Part shown: one piece after another, positions 7,400 to 17,795 of the stretch
Layout of the letters: each line of letters opens with the position of its first letter
How positions within the stretch are numbered: position 1 is the stretch's first letter
NCBI GenBank assembly: GCA_024400935.1
Contig: JAKSLZ010000014.1
Span: 1 to 45,533 of the forward strand
Origin: Muribaculaceae bacterium
GTDB lineage: Bacteria; Bacteroidota; Bacteroidia; Bacteroidales; Muribaculaceae
Length of the DNA stretch: 45,533 bases
Direction: 5' to 3'
Translations under genes and position numbers: made by a program
Notes under the pieces: model-generated
What the model was told of the DNA's origin: nothing
The model's input: only the letters and a program-made list of their open reading frames with translations
The model's database searches: none

Positions 7400-8905
7400 A
7401 TGTCAATATTCATAACTGTTCATAACAAAACAGCACAAATACAAGCTGATGCCTCCCCAACGGTTTTCAACGATATCGAGGTCTATGTTTTGGGCGATTT
7501 CTTCACACCCAATGGTAAACCTGCTACGGGGAAAGATATTATTGACATCTATTCTCAACACCGGCATCTCGCCTATGACCACCTGGATGGCACAGGCGAA
7601 GTATTCATCTATGACCGCAAGAAGGAGAAAATATATATCTTCACCGACTATTTCAACGGCACTTCACCCGTGTTTTATGCACATTGTCACAACGGCCTGC
7701 TGGTAAGCACCGACCTCAACGCTATCACCTTGCAGCTGCCCAAGCGTACACTGTCGCTTGCCTCGGCCAGGGAATTTATGTTCTATGCCTACATGCGCAG
7801 CAACCGCACACTCATCAGGGAAGTGAAAAAGCTGGGCAGCAACCATTATCTTGAGATTGACGTCAAGCGCTCCCGCGTGCGTCATCTCAAGTGCAGTTAC
7901 CATATTCCCAAATCCGGCGAGCACATTGGATATGAATCTTATTATCAAGTGTTTAAAAATTGCCTGTTGCAAAGTTACGACCCCGATGCAGCAATTACAC
8001 TTTCGGGGGGATTTGACACTAATTTCATAATGCATGCTTTAAACGAAGAGCGTGCAAGTCAAGGCTTTGGCAATACGCTTCAAGCCTTTTGCGGCGGTGG
8101 TGTGAGCGGGAAAGACGAAACTCAACGGGCACGGCAAATTGCTGATCAATACAACAACGTTGATATGCACCTTTTCAAAGTGGGACGAGATGCTTTTCAA
8201 AATCTGCCGCACATCGTGTACCTGCTGCAGGGTGTTTCCTATGAACGCGGATGCTTCATGCACTATGAATTGGGGAAACTTTTTCAGCGCAACAATGTAA
8301 AGAGCGTGTACACAGGCGACCTGGCCGACCAGGTGTTCTGTTCAGAAACCTATGCTTATTCTTGGAAGACATGTAAGAGGATTGTGCACATGGACTTAAG
8401 AGGAATCAAATACCTTTTCAAGAATAGCTTTGACTATTATAATTTCCCATTCAGAAGCAAACGTGACATAGCGTCGCACATACTGCTCAAGAAAAGCGGT
8501 CAGATGTGGGCTCACTTCGGAGTCAAAGGGATATACCCCTACATGCGACGCCCATTCCTCTCGGTGGCACGAAGCACGGCAATTGACGGTAACTATTCCA
8601 AGCAATATCACCGCAGTGCAGTCAAGCACACACTGCCCGAGCAAGTGGCTAACATCATTCAACGCAATGGAGGAAACATAGACACCACCGCCATGCTCAA
8701 CGAGCAGTCTCGGGCGGCAATCTTTAACGTCGTCAAGGACATGAAATGGTTCTTTAACCTGCATTTCCCTGATATCGACCACCAGAACGACTTTTACATC
8801 AAGGCATTGATGATTGATATTTTCAAGAAAATCTACATTGACCGCCAGTTGGACTTTAAAGAGAAAACACCCACATTGCAAGAAATGTACCCATCTTTGT
8901 CCTAA
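7400..8905 (+). CDS. asparagine-synthase-related protein without glutaminase Cys
   Basis: The 501-aa protein resembles class B asparagine synthetases: a beta-rich N-terminal half (FIYDRKKEKIYIFTDYFN, then LLVSTDLNAI) and a C-terminal ATP-pyrophosphatase domain with the PP-loop LSGGFDT (201-207). The N-terminus MSIFITVHN has no Cys at position 2, so the glutamine-hydrolysing nucleophile is missing and ammonia could not be made in the usual way. In polysaccharide loci, relatives have been proposed to amidate or modify sugars; here that role is inference. The frame extends back to a GTG at 7352, but that overlaps the preceding gene and the ATG at 7400 fits better. GC content looks lower than in the flanking housekeeping genes, as often in acquired surface-glycan genes. 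Confidence 0.75.
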   Translation: MSIFITVHNKTAQIQADASPTVFNDIEVYVLGDFFTPNGKPATGKDIIDIYSQHRHLAYDHLDGTGEVFIYDRKKEKIYIFTDYFNGTSPVFYAHCHNGLLVSTDLNAITLQLPKRTLSLASAREFMFYAYMRSNRTLIREVKKLGSNHYLEIDVKRSRVRHLKCSYHIPKSGEHIGYESYYQVFKNCLLQSYDPDAAITLSGGFDTNFIMHALNEERASQGFGNTLQAFCGGGVSGKDETQRARQIADQYNNVDMHLFKVGRDAFQNLPHIVYLLQGVSYERGCFMHYELGKLFQRNNVKSVYTGDLADQVFCSETYAYSWKTCKRIVHMDLRGIKYLFKNSFDYYNFPFRSKRDIASHILLKKSGQMWAHFGVKGIYPYMRRPFLSVARSTAIDGNYSKQYHRSAVKHTLPEQVANIIQRNGGNIDTTAMLNEQSRAAIFNVVKDMKWFFNLHFPDIDHQNDFYIKALMIDIFKKIYIDRQLDFKEKTPTLQEMYPSLS

Positions 8906-8927
8906 CCCCAACCAGTCTTTATTTCCA

Positions 8928-9998
8928 ATGAAAGTATTACTTGTAGGAGCAACATTCAACTCCAACTTTGGCGACTTACTTTTCTCGCACCTGTTCTACA
9001 ACAAGTGCAAGGAAGCGGGATTTGACGAGATTTCGTTCTGGCAACTCCCGCGAGGCCATGCTATGTGCGACTTCTGCCGCAACGAGTTGGACTATCACAA
9101 GAAGGTCTCGCTATGGAGGGCGATGAGGCATGACGCCCTCATCGTTTATAGCGGTGGCATGTGGGGCGAACCAGTCTTCACCCGGCGCGGCACCGTGAAG
9201 CGCTTCATGCGGTTCATCTTGCCGGCACTTGTGTTTACCCTGTTGCGCCGACCCGTATATATCCTTGGTGCCGGTGGCGGACCGCTACACACGTGGCCCA
9301 TGCGCAAGATGGCACGCTACATCTGGAACCACGCGCGACGCATCACCGTGCGCAATGTTGAAACCAGCGACTACTACAAGTCTATAGGCGTGACCCGCGA
9401 CATTGAGCTCACTAGCGACACTGCACAGGTGATAACGCCACAGGCTCTCCCTCCATTTCTGGAGGAACAAGCACTCAATGCGTTCCTCGCTGGGCGCCGA
9501 TTCATATTGCTGCAATTTTCCTATGTCAACACCAGCGACCGGCAGATGACTGCGATGCTGCCGGCTGTGAAGGAGTTTGCCCAGGCCCACCCTGAGTATG
9601 CTATCGTGGCCACTACCGACAAGGCCGAGCAGGTTGAGAATCTGCGGCAACACATGGCCGGCGAGCGCGGCATCTATCTCTATGACTATCACGACAGCTG
9701 GCAGCTGGCTTCGCTCATCAATCTCGCCGCAGTCGTGGTCACCCCCACCCTGCATGTGGGCATCGTGGCGGCATCGCTGGGCAAGAGCGTCCTGTCGTTT
9801 GCAGGATTCTACGAGAAAACCCATCGTTACTACGACCAGATAGGCGAGAGCGACCGGTGCTTGAAATACAACACCATCAACAAGGACATCGTGCTGTCTC
9901 AGCTCGAAAAGTTTCACGACAAACCCATCGTGCTGAGCCCCATCACCCGAAACCTTGCCCAGAAAAACCTAGACATCATCAATGAAATACCCAGATGA
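8928..9998 (+). CDS. polysaccharide pyruvyl transferase family protein
   Basis: The 356-aa protein fits the polysaccharide pyruvyl transferase family (PF04230), whose members transfer pyruvate from PEP to a sugar as a ketal, or act in related glycan steps. Matching landmarks are the N-terminal GATFNSNFGDLLFSHLF, IVYSGGMWGE, ILGAGGGPLHTWPMRK, then SITVRN-like residues (ARRITVRNVETSDYYKSIGV in outline), the SDTAQVI strand, and the C-terminal TPTLHVGIVAASLGKSVLSF block with its conserved His. The longer frame begins at 8814, inside the previous gene; the ATG at 8928 leaves a 22-nt gap and gives MKVLLVGATF, a standard start. The stop overlaps the next start (ATGA). Confidence 0.85.
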   Translation: MKVLLVGATFNSNFGDLLFSHLFYNKCKEAGFDEISFWQLPRGHAMCDFCRNELDYHKKVSLWRAMRHDALIVYSGGMWGEPVFTRRGTVKRFMRFILPALVFTLLRRPVYILGAGGGPLHTWPMRKMARYIWNHARRITVRNVETSDYYKSIGVTRDIELTSDTAQVITPQALPPFLEEQALNAFLAGRRFILLQFSYVNTSDRQMTAMLPAVKEFAQAHPEYAIVATTDKAEQVENLRQHMAGERGIYLYDYHDSWQLASLINLAAVVVTPTLHVGIVAASLGKSVLSFAGFYEKTHRYYDQIGESDRCLKYNTINKDIVLSQLEKFHDKPIVLSPITRNLAQKNLDIINEIPR

Positions 9999-11101
9999 AA
10001 TCATTGAAGCAGCATATAATCAACGCGGCTCGTGCGGTTAAGCACCATTGCTGCCTGTTGCCCATCTACTTGCGCTACATGAGGGCGGCAGATCATCGCT
10101 TCGGCATGGACAAGGGTGTCTATCGCAACGAATTGAAAAAATGGGTGCAACTCTATCGCTCATCGTGGAGGCGCGATTATGTCTACACGCAGATGAAGAC
10201 ATTCTTCGGCACAGCCTTCACGCTGCACAGCGACACGCTCGACTTGTCACAAGACCCGTTAGAGCCCACACTGGTGGTGACAGTCAAGGACGAACTTGAG
10301 CGCATGAAGCTCTTCTATGAGCATTACCGCAGGTTAGGGATAAAGCAATTCATCGTCATTGACAACGGCTCCACCGACGGCACACTGGAATATGTAGCGG
10401 CACAGCCTGGCACACGCGTATACTGCGTTGAAGAACCATTCTTCACACCCAAGAAAGAAGCATGGATAGCACGGGTGCTTGCCACCACCGGCTACAACAG
10501 GTGGTATATCGCCGTTGATTCAGACGAGCTCCTCGACTACGTGGGGAGTGAACGCCACAGCATCAAGGAACTGATTGAGCATCACCACAACAACGGTAGC
10601 TCACGATTGCAAGGCTACATGGTCGACATGTATGCACAGGCCGATGTTTTCACCGCTGACTGCGCCCAGAGCGAGATACCCACGGTATTCTCCTATTTTG
10701 ACACCGGCAGCTACTTTGAGAAATCAAGCAATTCGATTTTCGGTGGGCCGCGACACCGCGTGTTTGGACTCAACAATTACCTGAGCAAGCAGGCAATATT
10801 TTGCTATCGTCCCGATATGCTATACAACAGCAGCCACAACTTGTACTGGCCCGGACATGAGCGCTGGATTGAGATGTGCTTCGTCCTGCGACACTACAAG
10901 TTCCTCAAATCTGACCTGCAATCTTACAAAGAGCGGGTCGAGAAAAAGAACTACTACAATGGCAGCGAGGAGTACAAGGCGATATTTGACACAATGGAAC
11001 AAGGGCAAGTTCCTTCGCTTTACTACGAAGAATCAGCCCATTACGTCAACTCCGAATCACTAAAGTCGCTACCATTTATAAAATGGACGGCACTGGAATA
11101 A
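9995..11101 (+). CDS. glycosyltransferase, family 2-like (PF13704 type)
   Basis: The 368-aa protein is a GT-A fold glycosyltransferase of the type related to GT92. Its core reads VVTVKDELERMKLFYEHY (about 89-106), IVIDNGSTDGTLEYV (115-129) and AVDSDELLDYVG (about 168-179, the DxD-like metal site), followed by the PRHRVFG region and an aromatic-rich HNLYW segment that may hold acceptor-binding residues. No signal peptide or convincing membrane segment is seen, so it probably acts at the cytoplasmic face. The ATGA overlap with the pyruvyl transferase implies translational coupling. The sugar transferred cannot be told from sequence. Confidence 0.85.
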   Translation: MKSLKQHIINAARAVKHHCCLLPIYLRYMRAADHRFGMDKGVYRNELKKWVQLYRSSWRRDYVYTQMKTFFGTAFTLHSDTLDLSQDPLEPTLVVTVKDELERMKLFYEHYRRLGIKQFIVIDNGSTDGTLEYVAAQPGTRVYCVEEPFFTPKKEAWIARVLATTGYNRWYIAVDSDELLDYVGSERHSIKELIEHHHNNGSSRLQGYMVDMYAQADVFTADCAQSEIPTVFSYFDTGSYFEKSSNSIFGGPRHRVFGLNNYLSKQAIFCYRPDMLYNSSHNLYWPGHERWIEMCFVLRHYKFLKSDLQSYKERVEKKNYYNGSEEYKAIFDTMEQGQVPSLYYEESAHYVNSESLKSLPFIKWTALE

Positions 11102-11154
11102 TCAGAATCAACGTTCTAAGTTGAATCATATCAGTTAAAGATTTAATTAAGAAA

Positions 11155-12168
11155 ATGAATAAGCTACTATCAACAATTGTTGCTTTATACAACAATGAGA
11201 CGTACTTGAGACAATGCATCGACTCGCTCTATCGACAAGGTCTTAGCGATGATGAATTTGAAGTCATCATTATTGACGACGGATCGACCGACGGTGGTGG
11301 TGCTCTTGCCGACAGCATTGCCTCCTCACACAGCAACATGCGTGTGGTACATCAAGAAAACAAAGGTCTGGGCGAGGCACGCAATGCGGGCCTCGAAATT
11401 GCTACGGGAAAATATCTGCACTTTATTGATGCCGATGATTTCCTGCTCGCTGGCAGTTACCGCCACATCGTCGACAACTTGATGCCGCAAGACACCGACA
11501 TTATGGTGCTTGACAATGTCAAAGACGGCACATGTGGGAGTGCAATGATCCCCGGCCACATAAAATATGTGGGGCCTATACGCCAATACATCGCAAGCAA
11601 ATACATGAGAGTGAACGTGTGGATAAAACTCTTCAAACGTTCCTTTATGGAAATCAACGGCTTAAAATGGCCTGCCGTCAACTTTAATGAAGACACTGCT
11701 ATTACTTGGAGTGCATTGCGTCATGACGGCACACTGCTTGTGAGCAGCGACAAAATTTACTTTTACAGAGCCAATCTTCACGGCATCGTACGCATGCGCG
11801 AGGTAGAACATGTAAAAAAGACAGTCAATGACCTTGTAACTGTTAACACCCTTCTCAGGGAATATGCTCCCATATTTTCTGGCTTCACCCCAGTGAAGAG
11901 CAACTTCACCCAAAAGTACGCTATGCTGTTCAACCGCATCTTGTGCACTCCCTACTCTTATAAGGAAATCAGGAGAATCTTTGCCCAGTGCGCTGCAATA
12001 GGGATTTCGCACTTGAACCAGAGCAAAAGCGTCCGAATATACAATCTGCTCTATAAGCACCCTATTTTATACTATATGTTCCAACGGGTTATAAGGGCTG
12101 TCTACTTTGCACACTTCAAGATAGACGACGGCTCGGCAGATTTTATTAACCGAAAATTATCCTATTAA
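11155..12168 (+). CDS. glycosyltransferase family 2
   Basis: The 337-aa protein is a standard GT2: LSTIVALYNNETYLRQCIDSL (about 4-24), EVIIIDDGSTDGG (38-50), the ENKGLGEARNAGL block (about 69-81) and FIDADDF (93-99), the nucleotide-sugar and metal site. The C-terminal third has hydrophobic and basic helices of the kind that attach such enzymes to the membrane. It is the last gene of the operon, 53 nt after its neighbour. The sequence is visibly more AT-rich than the housekeeping genes at 2.7-5.5 kb. It would add one sugar to a lipid-linked glycan, but donor and acceptor are unknown. Confidence 0.9.
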   Translation: MNKLLSTIVALYNNETYLRQCIDSLYRQGLSDDEFEVIIIDDGSTDGGGALADSIASSHSNMRVVHQENKGLGEARNAGLEIATGKYLHFIDADDFLLAGSYRHIVDNLMPQDTDIMVLDNVKDGTCGSAMIPGHIKYVGPIRQYIASKYMRVNVWIKLFKRSFMEINGLKWPAVNFNEDTAITWSALRHDGTLLVSSDKIYFYRANLHGIVRMREVEHVKKTVNDLVTVNTLLREYAPIFSGFTPVKSNFTQKYAMLFNRILCTPYSYKEIRRIFAQCAAIGISHLNQSKSVRIYNLLYKHPILYYMFQRVIRAVYFAHFKIDDGSADFINRKLSY

Positions 12169-12274
12169 CCCCAGACCGCAACTTCTAACGCATATCTCTC
12201 TCTTTTTGAGCTTCGTAATCACAATCGTGGCATCTTTTGGTAGAATGTAGAAAGGGGATGTGGGTAATATGTAG

Positions 12275-12282
12275 TACCTTTG
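12275..12282 (+). promoter_or_regulatory. -7 element of the GH5 gene
   Basis: TACCTTTG is a full -7 match 37 nt before the ATG. A TTTG at 12236 is too far upstream (35-nt spacer) to be its -33 partner. Confidence 0.5.
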
Positions 12283-12319
12283 TCAGCGAGAAAACTACTA
12301 CCAAATTAACTTACAGATT

Positions 12320-13456
12320 ATGAAAAAATCATTTTTTACCATTCTCCTTGCCGCTGTGGCAATGATGCTGGCATCATGCAACGGCACTAACGCCAACAAT
12401 GGCAAGGATTCTAACGAGAACAATTTCAAGATTCAGCGCGGCACCAACATCAGCCACTGGCTGTCGCAGAGCGAAGAGCGCGGCGAGGCTCGCAAGCAGC
12501 ACATCCAGGAGGACGACTTTGCACGTCTTGACAGCCTGGGATTTGACTTCGTGCGTCTCCCTATCGACGAGGTACAGATGTGGGACGAACAAGGCAACAA
12601 GATACCCGAGGCATGGGGCTTGATGCGCAACGCCATCGACTGGTCGATAAAGCACCATCTGCGTGTTATCGTTGACCTGCACATCATACGCTCACACAAC
12701 TTCAACGCCGTGAACGAGGGCGAGGACACTAACACCCTGTTTACCGACGACAAAGCACAACAGCAGCTCATAGGCATGTGGAAGCAGCTCAGCGACTCGC
12801 TCAAGGGCTATAGCGCCGACTCGGTGGCTTACGAGTTCATGAACGAGCCCGTGGCTAAAGAGCATGAGCAGTGGAACCAACTCATCGCCAAGGTACACAC
12901 CGCACTGCGCGAGCTCGAGCCGCAGCGCACCCTTGTGGTGGGCTCTAACCTGTGGCAGGGCACTGACACATTCAAGTTCCTCGAGATACCCGAGGGCGAC
13001 AAGAACATCATCCTGAGCTTCCACTTCTATGAACCCATGGTACTCACCCACAACGGTGCGCCCTGGACCCCCACCGGCAAGTACACCGGCAAGGTGAACT
13101 ACCCCGGCGTGATTATCAGCAAGGAAGACTTTAACAACTCACCCGACGAGATCAAGGAGCACATCCAGAAGTACACCAAGGAATGGAACCGCGACTCGCT
13201 GCGTGCACTCATGGACGACGCCATCAATGTGGCCAAGAAATATGACCTGCAGCTCTTCTGCGGCGAGTGGGGAGTGTACGAGCCCGTTGACCGCGACCTG
13301 GCTTACACATGGACACGCGACATGATCTCGGTATTCAACGAGAACCACGTGGCATGGTGCACATGGTGCTATGACGCCGACTTCGGCTTCTGGGACCAGA
13401 ACCGCCACGACTTCAAGGATGCCAAGCTGGTAGATATCCTCCTGGGCAAGGAATAA
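12320..13456 (+). CDS. GH5 family glycoside hydrolase lipoprotein
   Basis: The 378-aa product begins with a lipoprotein signal (lipobox LASC, Cys20), so it is probably an anchored envelope enzyme. The catalytic barrel follows directly: RGTNISHWLS (40-49), FDFVRLPID (75-83), VIVDLH (116-121), the acid/base motif FMNEP with Glu176, SFHFYEP (233-239), and the nucleophile motif FCGEWG with Glu316. Both catalytic Glu are present, so it should be an active retaining enzyme. GH5 members attack cellulose, mannan, xyloglucan or other beta-glucans; the subfamily cannot be fixed by eye. It has its own -7 box and terminator. It lies next to, but is probably not co-transcribed with, the polysaccharide operon. 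Confidence 0.93.
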   Translation: MKKSFFTILLAAVAMMLASCNGTNANNGKDSNENNFKIQRGTNISHWLSQSEERGEARKQHIQEDDFARLDSLGFDFVRLPIDEVQMWDEQGNKIPEAWGLMRNAIDWSIKHHLRVIVDLHIIRSHNFNAVNEGEDTNTLFTDDKAQQQLIGMWKQLSDSLKGYSADSVAYEFMNEPVAKEHEQWNQLIAKVHTALRELEPQRTLVVGSNLWQGTDTFKFLEIPEGDKNIILSFHFYEPMVLTHNGAPWTPTGKYTGKVNYPGVIISKEDFNNSPDEIKEHIQKYTKEWNRDSLRALMDDAINVAKKYDLQLFCGEWGVYEPVDRDLAYTWTRDMISVFNENHVAWCTWCYDADFGFWDQNRHDFKDAKLVDILLGKE

Positions 13457-13491
13457 CATAAGGTGCAACTCACATCCTGCACTGCACTCAC

Positions 13492-13536
13492 ACACAGGCT
13501 ACCGCCACCCACTGACAGGTAGCCTGTGTATTTTTT
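13492..13536 (+). terminator. intrinsic terminator of the GH5 gene
   Basis: A perfect 12-bp stem (13492-13503 with 13518-13529) closes a 14-nt loop and is followed by A and six T's (13531-13536). Confidence 0.9.
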
Positions 13537-13713
13537 ATAGGTTTTGCGAGTGACAACATCACTTTTGAGTTATCGGTGACCTGTGATTTTTCTGCACGAA
13601 AAAAACATATAGTGAAACATTTTTGGGGCACGAATACACTTTGCGAATAAACTTTAGCCCACATTTTCAGTCTAATAATACAGTCAATAATAAAAGTGAT
13701 TAAAACATATTTT

Positions 13714-14127
13714 ATGAAAAGAGTATTAGCAATGATTGTGATGGTGCTCACTATGGCATGCGGCACCACTGTTTGGGCACAAACTATTCAGAACAGCCAC
13801 TACAGCACCACAGGTTATATTAAGAGCGACGGCACCGTGCAGGACAGCCACTACAGCACCATTGGCCACATCAAGAGCGACGGCACCGTGCAGGACAGCC
13901 ACTACAGCACAATTGGCCACATCAAGAGCGACGGCACCATCCAGGACAGCCACTACAGCACCGTGGGCCACGTAAAGAGCGACGGCACCGTGCAGGACAG
14001 CCACTACAGCACCATTGGCCACATCAAGAGCGACGGCACCGTGCAGGACAGCCACTACAGCACAATTGGTTATGCCCGTGGAGTGAAAAAAGAGTGGGCA
14101 GCCGTGTTCTTCTTTTTCTTCTTTTGA
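13714..14127 (+). CDS. secreted 5-fold beta-flower repeat protein
   Basis: The 137-aa product has a signal peptide (MKRVLAMIVMVLTMACGTTVWA) and then five near-identical 17-residue repeats, DSHYSTIGHIKSDGTVQ, plus a sixth partial one. It ends KKEWAAVFFFFFF. The GxIKSDGxVxDSxxxTIG pattern and hydrophobic tail match the small Bacteroidetes proteins named 5-fold beta-flower; that name is from memory of the family and gives no function. In DNA the unit is 51 bp, running from 13795 to 14049, with few differences between units, which implies recent duplication or gene conversion. The frame starts at 13696, but the ATG at 13714 begins the signal peptide. A cell-surface adhesive or structural role is only a guess. 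Confidence 0.8.
   Translation: MKRVLAMIVMVLTMACGTTVWAQTIQNSHYSTTGYIKSDGTVQDSHYSTIGHIKSDGTVQDSHYSTIGHIKSDGTIQDSHYSTVGHVKSDGTVQDSHYSTIGHIKSDGTVQDSHYSTIGYARGVKKEWAAVFFFFFF
13795..14049 (+). repeat. five tandem 51-bp coding repeats
   Basis: Five head-to-tail 51-bp units in frame, each starting at an AGC codon (13795, 13846, 13897, 13948, 13999). They could expand or contract by slippage or recombination without frameshift. Confidence 0.9.
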
Positions 14128-14185
14128 CACACCTTGTGCAAGGCAGTGATTTAGAAACTGTTTGTGTTTCATCTAACAGCATGTG

Positions 14186-14334
14186 GGTGTGTCAAAACAT
14201 ATGAAAAAGCGGCGCGCTGTAAGCGCAATGCTGCAACTAGCCCAGGGCAACGCCCTGGGAAACAGACGGTAATGGCAATGCGCCCTGCAAGGGCAAAAGC
14301 ATTGTTACCCTACCAAAGCGCATTTTGACACACC
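14186..14334 (+). mobile_element. family B MITE-like repeat, copy B1
   Basis: A 149-bp non-coding element bounded by perfect 12-bp inverted repeats GGTGTGTCAAAA / TTTTGACACACC. It contains two inner hairpins (CCCAGGGC/GCCCTGGG and GCCCTGC/GCAAGGGC-like). A second copy, inverted, is at 41244-41392. No target duplication is evident. Confidence 0.8.
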
Positions 14335-14419
14335 CTCCTATATCACGTAGTGATATTAACCCCAGTTGCAGTGAGCGCAGCGAACGCAGGCTGGGGATAG
14401 ACCGAGGCATACACCCATG

Positions 14420-14464
14420 GCGGGCCAGCGGCCAGCGACTATATATCGCGAGCCGCTGGCCCGC
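14420..14464. repeat. 13-bp GC-rich inverted repeat
   Basis: GCGGGCCAGCGGC (14420-14432) pairs perfectly with 14452-14464 around a 19-nt loop. It follows a short CCCCAG...CTGGGG dyad (about 14360-14397). The pair looks like a dispersed intergenic repeat; neither has a T-run. Confidence 0.7.
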
Positions 14465-14544
14465 ATTGCATTGAGAGCTAGCTTTCTCCTTTCAACCTTT
14501 TTTTGACTGAACCGTATTTCACCTCTAAAAACCGAGACGTGGAG

Positions 14545-14576
14545 TGTGGCAAATCCTACATTTATTTGTAACTTTG
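14545..14576 (+). promoter_or_regulatory. probable promoter of the small secreted protein gene
   Basis: TGTG (14545-14548), 20 nt, then TAACTTTG (14569-14576) followed by C. The -7 box is a full match and the -33 box matches 3 of 4. The ATG is 35 nt downstream. Confidence 0.6.
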
Positions 14577-14611
14577 CACACAACTTATGAATCCCCTAAT
14601 TTATCCACATT

Positions 14612-15025
14612 ATGATTAAAAGAACTTTACTCTTATTCGCATTGATCATCTCGTTTGTAACAGCTAACGCAGCGTTTGTACAACTCAAGTATCGCGGCAC
14701 AGTGGGGCCCTATGCCGTAGAGGTTGCCTTCAACTACAACACAGGCGGTGCCGACACCAACTACAGGCCCTATTTCACCGATGATGGCTACTACCGCTAC
14801 GCTTCGCACTCTGACCGACGCATCCGCCTGGCCACATCTAACTGCGACGCAAGCAAGAGCACCTGGACATTCAACGAGTATTCTGGCGGACAACGCACAG
14901 GTCGCTGGACTCTCAAGAGCACAAGAGACGGTTTCACCGGCACATTCGTCACTACAGCCGGCAAGAAGTACAATGTCAAGCTCTATAATGTAACAGGCGA
15001 AAGAGACTGGGAGTGGGCTTGGTAA
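14612..15025 (+). CDS. small secreted protein of unknown function
   Basis: The 137-aa product has a signal peptide (MIKRTLLLFALIISFVTANA) and a mature part of about 117 residues rich in Tyr, Thr and Gly, predicted to be beta-stranded: LKYRGTVGPYAVEVAF, YYRYASHSDRRIRLA, WTLKSTRDGFTGTF, KYNVKLYNVTG. The pattern of alternating short strands is like a small lipocalin- or beta-sandwich-type domain, but I do not recognise the family. One Cys (in SNCDAS) is left in the mature chain. It has its own promoter and a strong terminator, so it is a single-gene unit between two repeat-rich gaps. No function can be assigned. Confidence 0.75.
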   Translation: MIKRTLLLFALIISFVTANAAFVQLKYRGTVGPYAVEVAFNYNTGGADTNYRPYFTDDGYYRYASHSDRRIRLATSNCDASKSTWTFNEYSGGQRTGRWTLKSTRDGFTGTFVTTAGKKYNVKLYNVTGERDWEWAW

Positions 15026-15050
15026 AACCCACATGCCACACATGCCAAGA

Positions 15051-15095
15051 AAGAGCCATCAACCGGAACCATCTCCGATTGATGGCTCTTTTTAT
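15051..15095 (+). terminator. intrinsic terminator of the small secreted protein gene
   Basis: A perfect 13-bp stem (15051-15063 with 15080-15092) closes a 16-nt loop, with the T-run overlapping the 3' arm and continuing to 15094. Confidence 0.88.
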
Positions 15096-15283
15096 TGGAA
15101 GTTTGAGAAGGCTGTGGCCGACCCGATAGTGTTGCACACAGGAGATGTGAAGGTAGAGGATAGTGTAATTTATCTACCTCTATATATGACAGGATTGCTA
15201 TAAACCGTTCATGTTTACACATAGTTCCATGTCAAGCACCTAACCGGCCACTTGACATTGTTGGTTTGATACTAACGTTATAA

Positions 15284-15317
15284 AAAGCCACGAGTTGTAA
15301 GGGGAACTCGTGGCTTT
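15284..15317 (-). terminator. intrinsic terminator of the GH97 gene
   Basis: A perfect 13-bp stem (15284-15296 with 15305-15317) with an 8-nt loop; the A-run at 15282-15286 gives U's on the minus strand. It lies 25 nt past the GH97 stop. The rest of 15096-15283 shows no gene. Confidence 0.85.
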
Positions 15318-15341
15318 ATGGTTATGTTGACTTGTAACTAT

Positions 15342-17549
<2,208 letters not shown>

Positions 17550-17627
17550 TTAATAATGTGCTCTTTTTACACAGGATTAGGTATATAAAACAGGCGCGGT
17601 TTCTAATAGAAGCCACACCTGCTGATG

Positions 17628-17699
17628 TACTTTCGCCGGGAATCGAACCCGGATCTACGCTTTAGGAGAGCGCTATTCTATCCATTGAACTACGAAAGC
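17628..17699 (-). tRNA. tRNA-Arg (anticodon CCU)
   Basis: The minus strand folds as a 72-nt tRNA. The acceptor stem is GCTTTCG/CGAAAGT with a G-U first pair, the D-arm starts GTTCAATGG, the anticodon loop is CTCCTAA (CCU, reading AGG), and the T-arm is CCGGG TTCGATT CCCGG. The discriminator is A. CCA is not encoded, so it is added after transcription. Confidence 0.93.
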
Positions 17700-17795
17700 C
17701 CGTTAAGTATTTGCGACCACAAAGGTAGTGATTTTTTACGAAATACAAAAGGCGAAGTGTGATAAATCAACAGCCGAAACTAATCAACGCTGAAA

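Larger units (their letters stand above)
14128..14611. other. gene-free gap with repeats (484 nt)
   Basis: The gap holds mobile repeat B1 (14186-14334), a GC-rich stem-loop repeat (about 14350-14470) and the promoter of the gene at 14612. No credible ORF is seen. Confidence 0.8.

Noticed and set aside
13795-14049. CRISPR array from regular 51-bp spacing
   Set aside because: The whole unit is repeated, without unique spacers, and it is in frame within a signal-peptide protein.
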